DNA of 64,000 bases. Source: Halorubrum rubrum (GTDB lineage Archaea > Halobacteriota > Halobacteria > Halobacteriales > Haloferacaceae). The DNA lies in contig NZ_JANHDM010000010.1 in NCBI RefSeq assembly GCF_024494685.1, positions 78,358 to 142,357 on the forward strand. The letters run 5' to 3'. Below the pieces are notes generated by a model, which ran no database searches, was not told where the DNA came from, and saw nothing but the letters and a program-made list of their open reading frames with translations. Shown here in pieces: positions 34,062 to 43,022 of the stretch (its first letter is position 1; each line of letters begins with the position of its first letter). Made by a program: the position numbers and the translations under genes.

Positions 34062-35669
34062 TCACTCCGCTCTCTCCGCGCCGTCCATCTCCGCACTCCC
34101 CGCTCTCTTTGCGCCGTCCACCATCTCCGTGCTCTCCACCATCTCCGTGCTCTCCACCATCTCCGTGCCCTCCACCATCTCCGCTGCCTTCGCTCTCTCC
34201 CCGTCCTCCGTGACGACGACAGCCCGGAGGTCGTTCACGTTCGTTCCCGTCGGGCCGGTCCGAAGAAGGGCGTCGGCCTCGGCCAGGATCGGGGCCACGT
34301 CGTGGCGGTCGAGCGCGTCCCGCGCGGTCGAGGAATTGAGCGTCGTCGCGTCGACGATCCCGCCCGCGGCGTCGCTCGCCCCGTCGATCCCGTCGGTGTC
34401 GACGCTCGCGACGACGACGCCCTCGCGATCGAGTTCGATCCCCGCGCTCGCGACGAACTCGGCGTTCGGCCCGCCGGATCCGGGGTCGGCGTCGTTGCCG
34501 TCATCGTCGCCGGATCCCCCGTCGTCGGTCGCGCCGCCGGAGAGCGTCACGGTCGTCTCGCCGCCCGTGAGCAACGCCGCGGGCGGGGAGACCGGCACCC
34601 CGTCCGCGGCGCACGTCTCGGCGAGCGCGACGTGCTCCCGGCCCGCGTCGCGCGCCTCGCCCGCGACGTCGTCGGCGACGACGACCCCCTCGTACCCTCG
34701 GTCGACGGCGGCGGTCGCGGCGGCGTCGAGCGCGGTCCGCGCGTTGCCGATAACGAACGTCCGGGCGCGCTCGAACGCGGGGTCGTCGGGCCCCGGCGTC
34801 TCGGGACGCTCCCCGGCGGCCCCCGCGTGGAGGTGCTCTCGGACGGCGACGGGGAGGTCGAGCCCGTACCGCTCGACCGTCGAGAGCGCGTCGGCGTAGG
34901 TCGACGGGTCCGGGACGGTCGGGCCGCTGCCGATCACGGCGAGGTCGTCGCCGACCACGTCGCTCACGGCGAGCGTGACGACCGTCGCGGGTGCCGCCGT
35001 CCGGGCGAGCAGCCCGCCCTTGACCGCCGAGCAGTGTTTCCTGACCGCGTTGATCTCGTCGATCGACGCGCCGCAGGCGAGCAGGGCGTCGGTGACCACG
35101 CGTAAGTCGTCGACGCCGATCGGGTCGGCCGGGGCGGCGAGGAGCGCGCTCGCGCCGCCCGTGACGACCGCGATCACGAGGTCGTCCGGGCCGGCGGCCG
35201 CCGCGGCGTCGACGACCCGCCGGGCGTTCTCGACGCCGCGCTCGGTCGGGAGCGGGTGGTCGCCGGCGAGGACCGCGAACGGACGGTCCGCTCCCGGTCC
35301 GTCCGGCCCCTCCGACTTCCTCGATCTCCCCGACGCCTCCGATCCTTCCGGCTCGTCGGTGATCACCGATCCGCCGGCGAACCGGTCGCCGAGGGGGCCG
35401 ACCAGCCGGTCGGCGACCGCCGCCGCCGTCCCGTCGGCCGCCTTCCCGGCCCCGACGATCCGAACCGTCTCGTACGCGCCGAGGTCGTACTCGCCCGTCT
35501 CCCCGTCGACCGCCTCGATCCGGAGGGTTCCCTCCGAGACCGCGACCGCCTCGGCGACGACGTTCGCCGGGAGCGCCGCCTCGATCCCCGCGGCGAGACA
35601 GTCGAGTGCGACGCCGTGTTCGGGGGTGTCGACGATCCGCTCGCGGTCGCGGAAGGTGATGCCGCTCAT
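34062..35669 (-). CDS. gckA: Glycerate 2-kinase (GckA/MOFRL family)
   Basis: This 535-residue kinase has the DUF4147 N-terminal and MOFRL C-terminal domains of type II glycerate kinases, which convert D-glycerate to 2-phosphoglycerate. Visible motifs are VRIVGAGKAADGTAAAVAD, VVTGGASALLAAP, NAVRKHCSAVKGGLLA, LTGGETTVTL and the final GTNVNDLRAVVV. An Asp/Gly-rich insert (~residues 395-415) interrupts MOFRL. The last ~45 residues are a repeated tail (MVESTE units, 18-bp tandem repeats near 34130-34190) beyond the family end. It probably serves glycerol, serine or sugar-acid catabolism. Confidence 0.9.
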   Translation of the reverse strand: MSGITFRDRERIVDTPEHGVALDCLAAGIEAALPANVVAEAVAVSEGTLRIEAVDGETGEYDLGAYETVRIVGAGKAADGTAAAVADRLVGPLGDRFAGGSVITDEPEGSEASGRSRKSEGPDGPGADRPFAVLAGDHPLPTERGVENARRVVDAAAAAGPDDLVIAVVTGGASALLAAPADPIGVDDLRVVTDALLACGASIDEINAVRKHCSAVKGGLLARTAAPATVVTLAVSDVVGDDLAVIGSGPTVPDPSTYADALSTVERYGLDLPVAVREHLHAGAAGERPETPGPDDPAFERARTFVIGNARTALDAAATAAVDRGYEGVVVADDVAGEARDAGREHVALAETCAADGVPVSPPAALLTGGETTVTLSGGATDDGGSGDDDGNDADPGSGGPNAEFVASAGIELDREGVVVASVDTDGIDGASDAAGGIVDATTLNSSTARDALDRHDVAPILAEADALLRTGPTGTNVNDLRAVVVTEDGERAKAAEMVEGTEMVESTEMVESTEMVDGAKRAGSAEMDGAERAE

Positions 35670-35851
35670 GGCGGGGCGGTGGGCCGCGGGGGACAAATAG
35701 CCGGCCCCTCGACCCGATACGTTATGTGTGAACAGCCCAACAGGGAGTAGATGCAACTCACGCGATACGCGCGCCCCGGAGCGACGGCCGCCGACTCGTC
35801 CCGAACCGATCCCGGCTCGTCCCGAACCGACGACGTCGGGTGATGCTCGTC

Positions 35852-37459
35852 ATGGGATCCGACGCGTCGGATGGCGAGGGGGTCGACGGTGGGGCGGCCG
35901 CCCGCGAGGAGATCGGCCGCGAGACGGCCGTCCGCCGGGCGCTCGGCGGGGGCGTCGTCGGCGCGGCGTGGGTCGCCGGGCTGTTCGCGGCCGCGCCGCT
36001 CGTCGGCGGGTTCGGGGTCGAACCCGTCGCGGAGGCGATCATCGCGATCTCGCCCGGCTGGCTCTCGACGCTCGCGATCGATCTCCTCGGGTTCTACGCG
36101 ACGCCGACGCTCGTGGCCGCCGTGGTCGTCGGCGTCGTCGTCGCGGCCGCGGCCTGCGGGGTTCTCGTTCCATCCGCGATCGAGCGGACGGGAAGCCACT
36201 CGATCGGGGAGACGCTCCGGTCGCGGACGGGCACCGCGGTCGCGGCGGTCGTCGTCGCCGCGACCCTCCCGCTGTTTCTCGCCGTCGGCGCGGGGCCCTC
36301 CCTCGCGCTCGTCGTCGGCGTGGCCGTCGCCGTCGCGCCGCCCGCGCTCGTCGCCCGCCGGCTTCCGGGCACCGACCGGCTGCGGGGTCGCCGAGGGTTC
36401 CTCCGGCGCGTCGGCGGCCTCGCGGTCGCGGGGAGCCTCCCGCTCGCCGGGCTCCGGTTCCTGTTCGGTCGCCTCGGGGGTCCGGAGGAGAGCGAGCGGG
36501 TCGGCGAGCCGCTCGAGCGGTCGGTCTCGCCGCCGAGCGGGGACCCCGACTTCGACTTCGGCGGGATGCCGCCCGCGGTCACCCCGCCGGCGGACCACTA
36601 CGTCGTCGACGTCAACGTGAACCCGCCGGTGGTCGACCCCGAGGCGTGGAGCCTGGACGTCGACGGCGCGGTCGCGGAGCCGTACTCGCTCGCGTACGAC
36701 GACCTGGTGGGCCACGAGGAGCGTCTCGAGCAGACGACGACGATGGTGTGTATCTCCAACGAGGTCGGCGGCGACCTGATCGGCACGGCCCACTGGACCG
36801 GAGTCCAGCTGTCCGACCTCGTCGCGGCCGCGGGACCGGCGGAGGGCGCGGTCGACGTGGTCACGCACGCCACCGACGGCTACAGCGAGGCGATCCCGAT
36901 GGAGATCGTCGAGCGCGACGACGTCCTGATCGTCTACGGGATGGGCGATCGGACCCTGGAGACCGAACACGGGTTCCCGGCCAGACTGCTCGTCCCCGGC
37001 CGGTACGGCATGAAGATGACGAAGTGGATCGAGCGGATCGAGGTCTCCGGCGTCGACCACGAGGCGTACTGGGAGGAGCGCGGCTGGGACGAGGAGGCGG
37101 TCGCCAACACGATGTCGTACGTGCGGGCCGGCGTCCGCGAGGGCGACCGGGTCGTCGTCGGCGGGGTCGCCTTCGGCGGGCTGGAGACCGGCCTCGAGGA
37201 GCTGGCGGGCGTCGAGGTCAGCGTCGACGGCGGGGAGACGTGGAACGAGGGGGAGCTGGAGCCGCAGGTCGCCCCGCACGCGTGGCGGCGCTGGCGGTAC
37301 GCGTTCGACGCGCCCGACCGGACCGCGTTCGACGTCGTCGTCCGCGCGGTCCGACGCGACGGGACGGTCCAGACCGAGGAGCGGACGGGACCGCGGCCGG
37401 GCGGGTCGACCGGGTGGCACCGGGAGACCCTCGAGGTCGCGCCGAACTCAGGGGGGTAA
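35852..37459 (+). CDS. Membrane-fused sulfite oxidase-like molybdopterin oxidoreductase
   Basis: This ~535-residue protein starts with about four membrane helices (residues ~30-165) and an Arg-rich cytoplasmic stretch. Another hydrophobic helix follows, then a sulfite-oxidase-type molybdopterin domain. The molybdenum-ligand cysteine is Cys300 in MVCISNEVGGDLIGTAHWTG, and VPGRYGMKMTKWIERIEV is the conserved C-terminal core. The last ~100 residues form the Ig-like Mo-cofactor dimerisation domain. Substrate is unknown; sulfite or protein-methionine-sulfoxide are possible. The start could also be GTG/ATG at 35840/35843. The 3' end overlaps the convergent DUF99 gene by 12 bases. Confidence 0.87.
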   Translation: MGSDASDGEGVDGGAAAREEIGRETAVRRALGGGVVGAAWVAGLFAAAPLVGGFGVEPVAEAIIAISPGWLSTLAIDLLGFYATPTLVAAVVVGVVVAAAACGVLVPSAIERTGSHSIGETLRSRTGTAVAAVVVAATLPLFLAVGAGPSLALVVGVAVAVAPPALVARRLPGTDRLRGRRGFLRRVGGLAVAGSLPLAGLRFLFGRLGGPEESERVGEPLERSVSPPSGDPDFDFGGMPPAVTPPADHYVVDVNVNPPVVDPEAWSLDVDGAVAEPYSLAYDDLVGHEERLEQTTTMVCISNEVGGDLIGTAHWTGVQLSDLVAAAGPAEGAVDVVTHATDGYSEAIPMEIVERDDVLIVYGMGDRTLETEHGFPARLLVPGRYGMKMTKWIERIEVSGVDHEAYWEERGWDEEAVANTMSYVRAGVREGDRVVVGGVAFGGLETGLEELAGVEVSVDGGETWNEGELEPQVAPHAWRRWRYAFDAPDRTAFDVVVRAVRRDGTVQTEERTGPRPGGSTGWHRETLEVAPNSGG

Positions 37460-38035
37460 CGGGGCGTCGGGAACCGCCTCCCGGTGGGCGCTCGCCGCGA
37501 TCGACGCGACCCGGAGCGGCTCGGGACGGCGGAACCCGTCGCGGACGAGCGACCGAACGATCGCGGCGGCGCGGTCGTCCGCGAGGCCGACCGCGCGAAC
37601 GAAGAGCGGGCCCGCCGGGTTCGACTCCCCGAGCGCGACCCGCCGCCGGGGCGGTAGCGACCGGTAGACGGCCAGTCGCTCGGCGAGGTCGTCGCCGTCG
37701 AACGCCTCGCGGAGCGCGGGTTCGAGGCCGGGGCTCGCCTCGTAGCTCACCGCGGCGACGGGGCGGTCGAGCTCCTCGCGGATCCGGCGCAGGTCGAGGA
37801 GGTTGAACCACGCGGGCGCGATCCCGGCGACGCAGACGTGGCGAACGTCCGCTCGGTCGAGGTCGACAGCGAGGTCGACGACCGCGTCGGTGGCGTCGGT
37901 GCCGCCGACGGTACACGCGCCGTAGGCCAACCCGTCGAAGGTGCCGTCGGCTCTGAGGACCGCGCCGGCGACCCGGCTCACGCGGTCCCCGTCGGAGAAG
38001 GCGATGCCGAGCGTTCGGCTCGGCGGCTCACTCAC
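37448..38035 (-). CDS. DUF99 family protein (endonuclease V-like fold)
   Basis: This 195-residue protein matches archaeal DUF99, which shares the endonuclease V-like fold. Visible features are TLGIAFSDG at the start (first acidic site), VCVAGIAPAWFNLLDL and RPVAAVSYEASPGLEPAL. The family is widespread in archaea but has no proven activity; nuclease or RNA-processing roles are suggested by fold only. It overlaps the upstream convergent gene end by 12 bases. Identification of the family is good and function is unknown. Confidence 0.82.
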   Translation of the reverse strand: MSEPPSRTLGIAFSDGDRVSRVAGAVLRADGTFDGLAYGACTVGGTDATDAVVDLAVDLDRADVRHVCVAGIAPAWFNLLDLRRIREELDRPVAAVSYEASPGLEPALREAFDGDDLAERLAVYRSLPPRRRVALGESNPAGPLFVRAVGLADDRAAAIVRSLVRDGFRRPEPLRVASIAASAHREAVPDAPLPP

Positions 38036-38060
38036 GAGTTCGGGGTCCCCTCACGATACG

Positions 38061-38243
38061 TCACGTCCCCTCGGATTTGATCTCCTGAAGCCGGTCGAGC
38101 AGTTCGTCGTTCGACGCGCCGGGCTCGTACTCGACGGATCCGTCGTGGGTTTCCTGGGCCGCTCGGACGCCGTCGTCGTCGTCGAAGTCCGCATCCAGGT
38201 CCTGGTTCTCCTGTTCGGATTCGTCGTAGCTTCCGAAGCCCAT
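38061..38243 (-). CDS. Small acidic haloarchaeal protein (DUF5786-like)
   Basis: This 60-residue very acidic protein starts MGFGSYDESEQENQDLDADF and ends with a predicted helix, SNDELLDRLQEIKSEGT. The MGFGSYDESEQ opening is familiar from a small haloarchaeal family of unknown function; the DUF number is from memory. There is no signal peptide or metal site. It lies 25 bases upstream of the DUF99 gene on the same strand and may be co-transcribed. The start at 38243 is the first Met in the conserved block. Confidence 0.8.
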   Translation of the reverse strand: MGFGSYDESEQENQDLDADFDDDDGVRAAQETHDGSVEYEPGASNDELLDRLQEIKSEGT

Positions 38244-38340
38244 GTGTACCCGAAAGTAGTGGACCGTAGCGTATAAATCCCGTGGCAGATCAGTAGTTCG
38301 GTGGTTTCGTCGGCGGCTCGCGACCGCGCCGCCGTCACAC

Positions 38341-38350
38341 ACGTTTTTGT
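38341..38350 (+). promoter_or_regulatory. Putative TATA box of the MBL hydrolase gene
   Basis: The sequence acgtttttgt lies ~28 bases before the ATG at 38374. Confidence 0.45.
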
Positions 38351-38373
38351 CCGGCGGGACGGCTAGTGCGTAC

Positions 38374-39000
38374 ATGGAGCCGATCACCGTCACCGCCGAC
38401 GCCGAGGCGTTCACGTGTAACGCGTACCTGGTTCCCGGCGAGGCGACCACCCTCGTCGATGCCGGAACGATGCCGGGGGTCGCTGACGTCGTCGCCGAGC
38501 ACGTCGATGACTTGGACCGGGTCGTCCTCACCCACCAACACCACGACCACGTCGGCGAGCTCGACGCGGTCCTCGACCGGTTCGAGCCCCGGCTGCTGGC
38601 GGCCGCCGACCACCCGCGCCGGGACGTGGCGATCCGCGACGGCGACGAGGTGCTCGTCGGCAGCGAACCGTGTACGGTCGTGGAGACGCCCGGCCACGCC
38701 GACGACCACGTCTCGCTCGTGGGCGAGGAACGCGTCTACACCGGCGACGTCGTCGTCTACAACGACGGCGCGTTCGACGACGGCTCCTTCGGCCGGACCG
38801 ACATGGCGGGGCAGTCGCGGGAGCGCCTGATCGAGAGCCTCCACGACCTCCTCGAGCGCCTCCCCGACACGGTCGAGGCGATGTACCCCGGCCACGGCGA
38901 CGTCTACCGGGCCAGCGAAGGGGACGACACCGTCCGAGAGGTGATCGAGCGCGCGACCGAGCGGGCCGAGCGCCGGGAGCCGAAGTATCCCGAGGAGTGA
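38374..39000 (+). CDS. MBL-fold metallo-hydrolase (glyoxalase II-like)
   Basis: This 208-residue enzyme has the metallo-beta-lactamase fold. The dinuclear metal motif THQHHDHVGEL is present, followed by ETPGHADDHVSL, VYTGDVVV and YPGHGDVY. The order matches small glyoxalase II-like or lactonase-like hydrolases. It is cytoplasmic, with no signal. The ATG at 38374 is chosen over an upstream start because the fold begins there and a TATA-like element precedes it. The substrate is unknown. Confidence 0.9.
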   Translation: MEPITVTADAEAFTCNAYLVPGEATTLVDAGTMPGVADVVAEHVDDLDRVVLTHQHHDHVGELDAVLDRFEPRLLAAADHPRRDVAIRDGDEVLVGSEPCTVVETPGHADDHVSLVGEERVYTGDVVVYNDGAFDDGSFGRTDMAGQSRERLIESLHDLLERLPDTVEAMYPGHGDVYRASEGDDTVREVIERATERAERREPKYPEE

Positions 39001-39090
39001 ACCGGCGGGCTCTTCCCGGCACCCTTCGTCGCGCCGTGCGGTTCCCCGGCGACATGCGTTCTTAAGTGTCACACGGCCGAACCGGGAGGC

Positions 39091-40602
39091 ATGGACCTGT
39101 CGACGGCCGTCACGGCCACCGTTTCGACCCTCCGACGGCGACCGGCGGACCTCCTCCCGTTCTACTTCCTCGGGACCGCCGTCCCCGTGATCGCCCGCAC
39201 CGTGCTCCTCGTCGCGCTCGCGGGCGCGTACCTCCACGCCGAACTCACCGGGCGGCTCGACGCCGTCGGCGACGCGCTCGCGGGAACCGACCTGACGCCA
39301 CCGGACGCGGAGGACCCGGAGGCGGTCCAGCGGTGGACCGAGGCGATAGCGCCCGCCCTCGAGCCGCTCGTCTCGCCGACGGCGGTCGCGCTCGTCACCG
39401 CCGGGAGCGCCGCCGCCGCCCTCCTCGCAGTCCTGACGTACTCGGCCGTCTCCGCGGGCCAGATGAGTGCCGTGATCGCCCGGTTGCGTGGAGAGCGGGG
39501 GTTGACCGCGGGCATCGCCGGCGTCCGCGGTCGCTGGCTCACGTTCCTCGGCCTCTACGTCGCGGAGACGCTGTTGTGGCTCGGCGTGATCCTGCTCGCG
39601 GGCGTCGTCGTGGGCGTCGCGTCGATCGCCGGGGGGCCGCTGGTCGGCGCGCTCGTCGGGCTCGTCGCGTTCGTCGTCGGGGGGATCGGGTTGCTCCTCG
39701 TGCGGATCGTCTTCGCGTTCGCCCCCGCGGCGATCGTCGTCGACGACGCGGGCGTGATCGAGGCGGTCGAGGGGGCGGGCGGGTTCGTCCGCGCGAACCC
39801 GGTCGACGCCATCGCCTACCTCGTCGTCGCCGTCGGCGTCCTCGTCGCGATCTCCTCGGCCGCGTCCGCGCTGGCGTTCCTCGGCGGCGGCGCGCTCGTC
39901 GCGCTCGCCAGCGCGGTCGTCGCCGCGCCGGCCCTGGATCTCCTCAAGACCGTCCTCTACGGCGACCACCGGGGCTCGGTCGATCCCGTCGATCCGCCGG
40001 AGGCGAGCGTCCGCGCGCAGTTCACCGGCGGCGTCCGTCGCGGCGTGGCCGAGACGCTCGCGTTCGCCCGGCGGACGCCCGGCACGCACCTCCTCGTCGC
40101 CGCCGTCGGCGTCGGGGGCGGGATCGCGGGTTGGACGCTGGTCGAGCCGTTCGTCGGGATCGTTCCCACCTCGATCGAGGCGCGGCTCGAGGGACACCTC
40201 CCGCCGGCCGCGGCCGTCGGGTTCTTCGGGAACAACTGGACGGTGACGATCGCCACGGCGTTCGGTGGCGTCGCGCTCGTCCTCCCCGCGCTCTCGTCGG
40301 TCGCGTTCAACGGGGTCGCCCTCGGCGCGATCGCCGCGCTGGAGGAGAACCTGCCGGCGCTCGTCGCGTTCGTGATCCCGCACGGGTTCCTCGAGATCCC
40401 GGCGATCGTCGTCTCGGGCGCGCTCGGGGTCCGGCTGGGCGTCGTTGCCTGGCGTACGTTCCGGGGACGGCTGAGCCGCGTCGGGTTCGCCGACGCGGTC
40501 GAGAACGCGTTCTGGGTGGCCGCCGGGATCGGCGTCTTCCTCGCGGTCGCCGCCCTCATCGAGGGCTTCTTCAGCCCGTACTACTGGCGGCCGTTCCTCT
40601 GA
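39091..40602 (+). CDS. Multi-pass membrane protein with SpoIIM-like C-terminal half
   Basis: This 503-residue protein has about ten hydrophobic helices. The N-terminal half resembles a haloarchaeal membrane family (LLPFYFLGTAVPVIARTVLL). The C-terminal ~220 residues match stage II sporulation protein M (DUF95): FFGNNWTVTIATAFGG, LSSVAFNGVALGAIAALEE, VIPHGFLEIPAI and AALIEGFFSPYYW. SpoIIM proteins in non-sporulating organisms are of unknown role and often sit with membrane or cell-envelope genes. Here it is alone, 90 bases after the MBL gene and before the Hsp20 pair. Function is unknown. Confidence 0.78.
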   Translation: MDLSTAVTATVSTLRRRPADLLPFYFLGTAVPVIARTVLLVALAGAYLHAELTGRLDAVGDALAGTDLTPPDAEDPEAVQRWTEAIAPALEPLVSPTAVALVTAGSAAAALLAVLTYSAVSAGQMSAVIARLRGERGLTAGIAGVRGRWLTFLGLYVAETLLWLGVILLAGVVVGVASIAGGPLVGALVGLVAFVVGGIGLLLVRIVFAFAPAAIVVDDAGVIEAVEGAGGFVRANPVDAIAYLVVAVGVLVAISSAASALAFLGGGALVALASAVVAAPALDLLKTVLYGDHRGSVDPVDPPEASVRAQFTGGVRRGVAETLAFARRTPGTHLLVAAVGVGGGIAGWTLVEPFVGIVPTSIEARLEGHLPPAAAVGFFGNNWTVTIATAFGGVALVLPALSSVAFNGVALGAIAALEENLPALVAFVIPHGFLEIPAIVVSGALGVRLGVVAWRTFRGRLSRVGFADAVENAFWVAAGIGVFLAVAALIEGFFSPYYWRPFL

Positions 40603-40719
40603 GAGCGACGACGACTCCCCGTCGACTCTGACCGCCTCGTTTCCGACCACCTCGTTTCCGACCACCTCGTTCTCGGCCGCCCACACGTTCAAGTCGATCC
40701 GGTCCGAATCCTGACCCGT

Positions 40720-41190
40720 ATGACCCGACGCGATCCCCTCCGCGAGATCGAGGAACTGTTCGAGCGCATGGACCGCGAACTCGAGAAGATCGGCTCGGGC
40801 CTCGACCTGCCCACCGACTCGAGCGTCGCCGTCGACGTGATCGACGGCGACGAGACGGTGACCGTGATCGCCGATCTGCCGGGGTTCGCCGAGGAGGAGA
40901 TCAGCGTGGAACTCAGAGACGAGACGCTCACCGTCGGGGCGACGCCGAGCGGCGAGGGCGACGCGGCCGGCGAGGACGCGAGCGGCGTGAGCGACACGGA
41001 CGACGCGGGCGACGAGGAACGCTACCGTCTCCGCGAGCGGCGTCGAGGATCGGTCTCCCGGCGGATCCCGTTACCGGCGGCGGTCGAGCCGGACGCGGCG
41101 AGCGCGACGTACGACGCCGGCGTGCTGACGGTCACCCTGCCGAAGCGGTCCGCCGCCGACGAGAGCGGGCACCGGATCGACGTCAACTGA
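40720..41190 (+). CDS. hsp20: Hsp20/alpha-crystallin family small heat-shock protein (first)
   Basis: This 156-residue small chaperone binds unfolding proteins. The N-terminal arm reads DPLREIEELFERMDREL. The alpha-crystallin core runs from ~40 (VDVIDGDETVTVIADLPGF) to the end and includes YDAGVLTVTLPK, the conserved G-x-L strand. An acidic Gly/Ser/Asp-rich insert of ~25 residues (~72-97) splits the core loop. A second hsp20 gene follows 110 bases downstream with its own promoter. Paralogues probably form mixed oligomers or respond to different stresses. Confidence 0.92.
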   Translation: MTRRDPLREIEELFERMDRELEKIGSGLDLPTDSSVAVDVIDGDETVTVIADLPGFAEEEISVELRDETLTVGATPSGEGDAAGEDASGVSDTDDAGDEERYRLRERRRGSVSRRIPLPAAVEPDAASATYDAGVLTVTLPKRSAADESGHRIDVN

Positions 41191-41257
41191 TCGCGGGACT
41201 CCGGCCGGTTTCGACCGGGACCGACGCGTAGCGCGGCGTCAGTTAGCAACCGTCCAT

Positions 41258-41269
41258 CTCTATTTAATA
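41258..41269 (+). promoter_or_regulatory. Strong TATA box before the second hsp20 gene
   Basis: The sequence ctctatttaata lies ~32-43 bases before the ATG at 41301, in an AT-rich island (41253-41275). It suggests independent, possibly inducible, transcription of the second hsp20 gene. Confidence 0.55.
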
Positions 41270-41300
41270 CCCTAGCGAACCTTCGTACGGGTGAACAGTC

Positions 41301-41726
41301 ATGAACAGATCGAACCCCTTCGAGGAGATAGAGCAGTTCTTCGGACGAAGCCCCTTCGGCGAGGGGTTGACGGGCGGTCGCGGCCTCCGGACCGCCGACG
41401 TCGACGTGGCCGAGTACGACGACGAGATCGTCGTGATGGCGGACCTGCCCGGATACGACCGGGAGGACATCGACGTCCGCGTCGACGACGATCGGCTCGT
41501 GATCCGCGCCGAGCGCGACGCGGAGCGCGAGACGGGCGACGGGGACGGCGGGCACCGGTACCTCCGTCGCGAGCGGCGTCACGAGTCGGTGACCCGGACG
41601 ATCGACCTCCCGGCCGGCGTGGAAGCGGAGGGCGCGGAGGCGACGTACCGGAACGGCGTCCTCACCGTCACCCTGCCCAGCAGGCGGGACGACCACGCGG
41701 ACGGCCGTCGGATCGACATCGAATAA
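41301..41726 (+). CDS. hsp20: Hsp20/alpha-crystallin family small heat-shock protein (second)
   Basis: This 141-residue small heat-shock protein has an arm NPFEEIEQFFGRSPFGEGL. The crystallin core contains VDVAEYDDEIVVMADLPGYD, YLRRERRHESVTRTIDLP and YRNGVLTVTLPS. The acidic loop seen in the first hsp20 copy is shorter here. It is tandem with the first copy and separated by a promoter-bearing 110-base gap. The C-terminal IxI-type motif is weak (RRIDIE). Confidence 0.93.
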   Translation: MNRSNPFEEIEQFFGRSPFGEGLTGGRGLRTADVDVAEYDDEIVVMADLPGYDREDIDVRVDDDRLVIRAERDAERETGDGDGGHRYLRRERRHESVTRTIDLPAGVEAEGAEATYRNGVLTVTLPSRRDDHADGRRIDIE

Positions 41727-41797
41727 CGCACCCGTCCGCGAACGAGGAGTGGTGCGGACCGGTATCCGGACCTCGCCGAACGATTCGCCGATCGCTC

Positions 41798-42142
41798 AGT
41801 ACAGGTGAAGAAGCGGGAGATTCGCGGTGTGGTGGCGCGCCCGGGAGCGGGCCGGAGGCCCGCGACCGGAACGCGAGGGAGTTGCGAGCGCGAACGCGCG
41901 AGCAACGAGGTTGGGGAGGCGTGAGGTGCGGGGCGGTAGCGGTCGGGTGGGACTCAAAGGGGCAGTCGTGAGGACGAAGCACGGCGCAGCAAGGACCGAA
42001 AGGAGTGAGCGGAGCGAACGACTGAGGACCGCAGCAAGCCGCGCGAGTTCTCACGACTGGGGCTTTGGAGACGTTCTCCGCACCAGCAACGACACCGTTC
42101 TCATCACCTTGTTCTCTCACGAAACATCCGTTTTATAAGCAC
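41798..42142 (+). repeat. 345-bp structured repeat, copy 2 (identical to copy 1)
   Basis: This is the same sequence as 28969-29313 and in the same orientation. The flanks differ: cgctc before it and tcgagatag after it. Stem partners lie at 41963-41972 and 42050-42059. It fills most of the 41727-42284 gap between hsp20 and the VTT membrane protein. The remaining ~140 bases to the next ATG show nothing clear apart from aacggccgtt, a 10-base palindrome (~42153-42162). That palindrome also occurs, as cacggccgtt, just after copy 1. Confidence 0.85.
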
Positions 42143-42284
42143 TCGAGATAGAACGGCCGTTTCAGAGATGAGATCCTGAAGAGAAGCGTGGTGACCGAGC
42201 AGCTTCGTCGAGATCCGGCGATCTCCGACCCGACGACCGTCGGTTTGATGACGAGCCGAGCGAATCCTCCGACCACGCGTCCCC

Positions 42285-42971
42285 ATGCGAGTGTTCAGAT
42301 CGCCCGAGAGTCGCCGACGGACGATCCTCGTCGGCGTCGGCCTGCTCGTCGCCGTCGTCGGTCTCTACGTGCTCGTGCGCGAGTACGCCCCGTTCCTCAC
42401 CGACAGCGCCGAACTGCGGGCGTTCATCGCGGGGTACGGGCCGCTCGCGCCGCTCGTCTTCATCGCGATCCAGGCCGCGCAGGTGGTCGTGGCACCCATT
42501 CCCGGACAGGTGATCGGGTTCGCTGGCGGCTACCTGTTCGGCGCGCTCCTCGGGACCGTCTACAGCCTGACCGGCGTCGTGGTCGGGAGCTCGCTCGCGT
42601 TCTGGCTGTCGCGTCGGTACGGTCGTCCGTTCGTCGAGGCGGTCGTCCGGACGGACGCCATGGAGCGTTTCGACGCGTTCGTCGCCGAGGCCGGACTGCC
42701 GAGCATGTTCGTCGCGTTCCTGATCCCCGGACTCCCCGACGACCTGCTCTGTTTCGCGGGCGGACTGACGGACATCAGGCTCCGGAGGCTCGTCGTCGTC
42801 ATGGTCGTCGGTCGAACGCCGGCGTACGTCGTCGTCACCCTGTCGGGGTCGAGTCTCGCGGACGGCGACCTCCGGCTGTCGCTCGTCCTGCTCGCGGTGC
42901 TCGTCGGGTCCGCGGTCGTGGGCTACCGCCGCCGCGAACGGATCCTGTCCGCGCTCGAGCGACTCGGGTGA
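42285..42971 (+). CDS. TVP38/TMEM64-family (VTT domain) membrane protein
   Basis: This 228-residue membrane protein has about six helices. The VTT/DedA-like core reads YGPLAPLVFIAIQAAQVVVAP, GQVIGFAGGYLFGALLGTVY and FLIPGLPDDLLCFAGGL. Members are proposed lipid scramblases or transporters; in archaea the role is unknown. It begins with an Arg-rich cytoplasmic tip (MRVFRSPESRRR). It starts ~140 bases downstream of the second 345-bp repeat, whose AT-rich end is unlikely to be its promoter at that distance. Confidence 0.88.
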   Translation: MRVFRSPESRRRTILVGVGLLVAVVGLYVLVREYAPFLTDSAELRAFIAGYGPLAPLVFIAIQAAQVVVAPIPGQVIGFAGGYLFGALLGTVYSLTGVVVGSSLAFWLSRRYGRPFVEAVVRTDAMERFDAFVAEAGLPSMFVAFLIPGLPDDLLCFAGGLTDIRLRRLVVVMVVGRTPAYVVVTLSGSSLADGDLRLSLVLLAVLVGSAVVGYRRRERILSALERLG

Positions 42972-42990
42972 GCCAGAGGCCGGCCCGCCA

Positions 42991-43000
42991 GGTTTTACCG
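42991..43000 (+). promoter_or_regulatory. Putative TATA box of the aMBF1 gene
   Basis: The sequence ggttttaccg lies ~28 bases before the ATG at 43023. Confidence 0.5.
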
Positions 43001-43022
43001 CGCCGGGGGTGCTACGTGGGGT

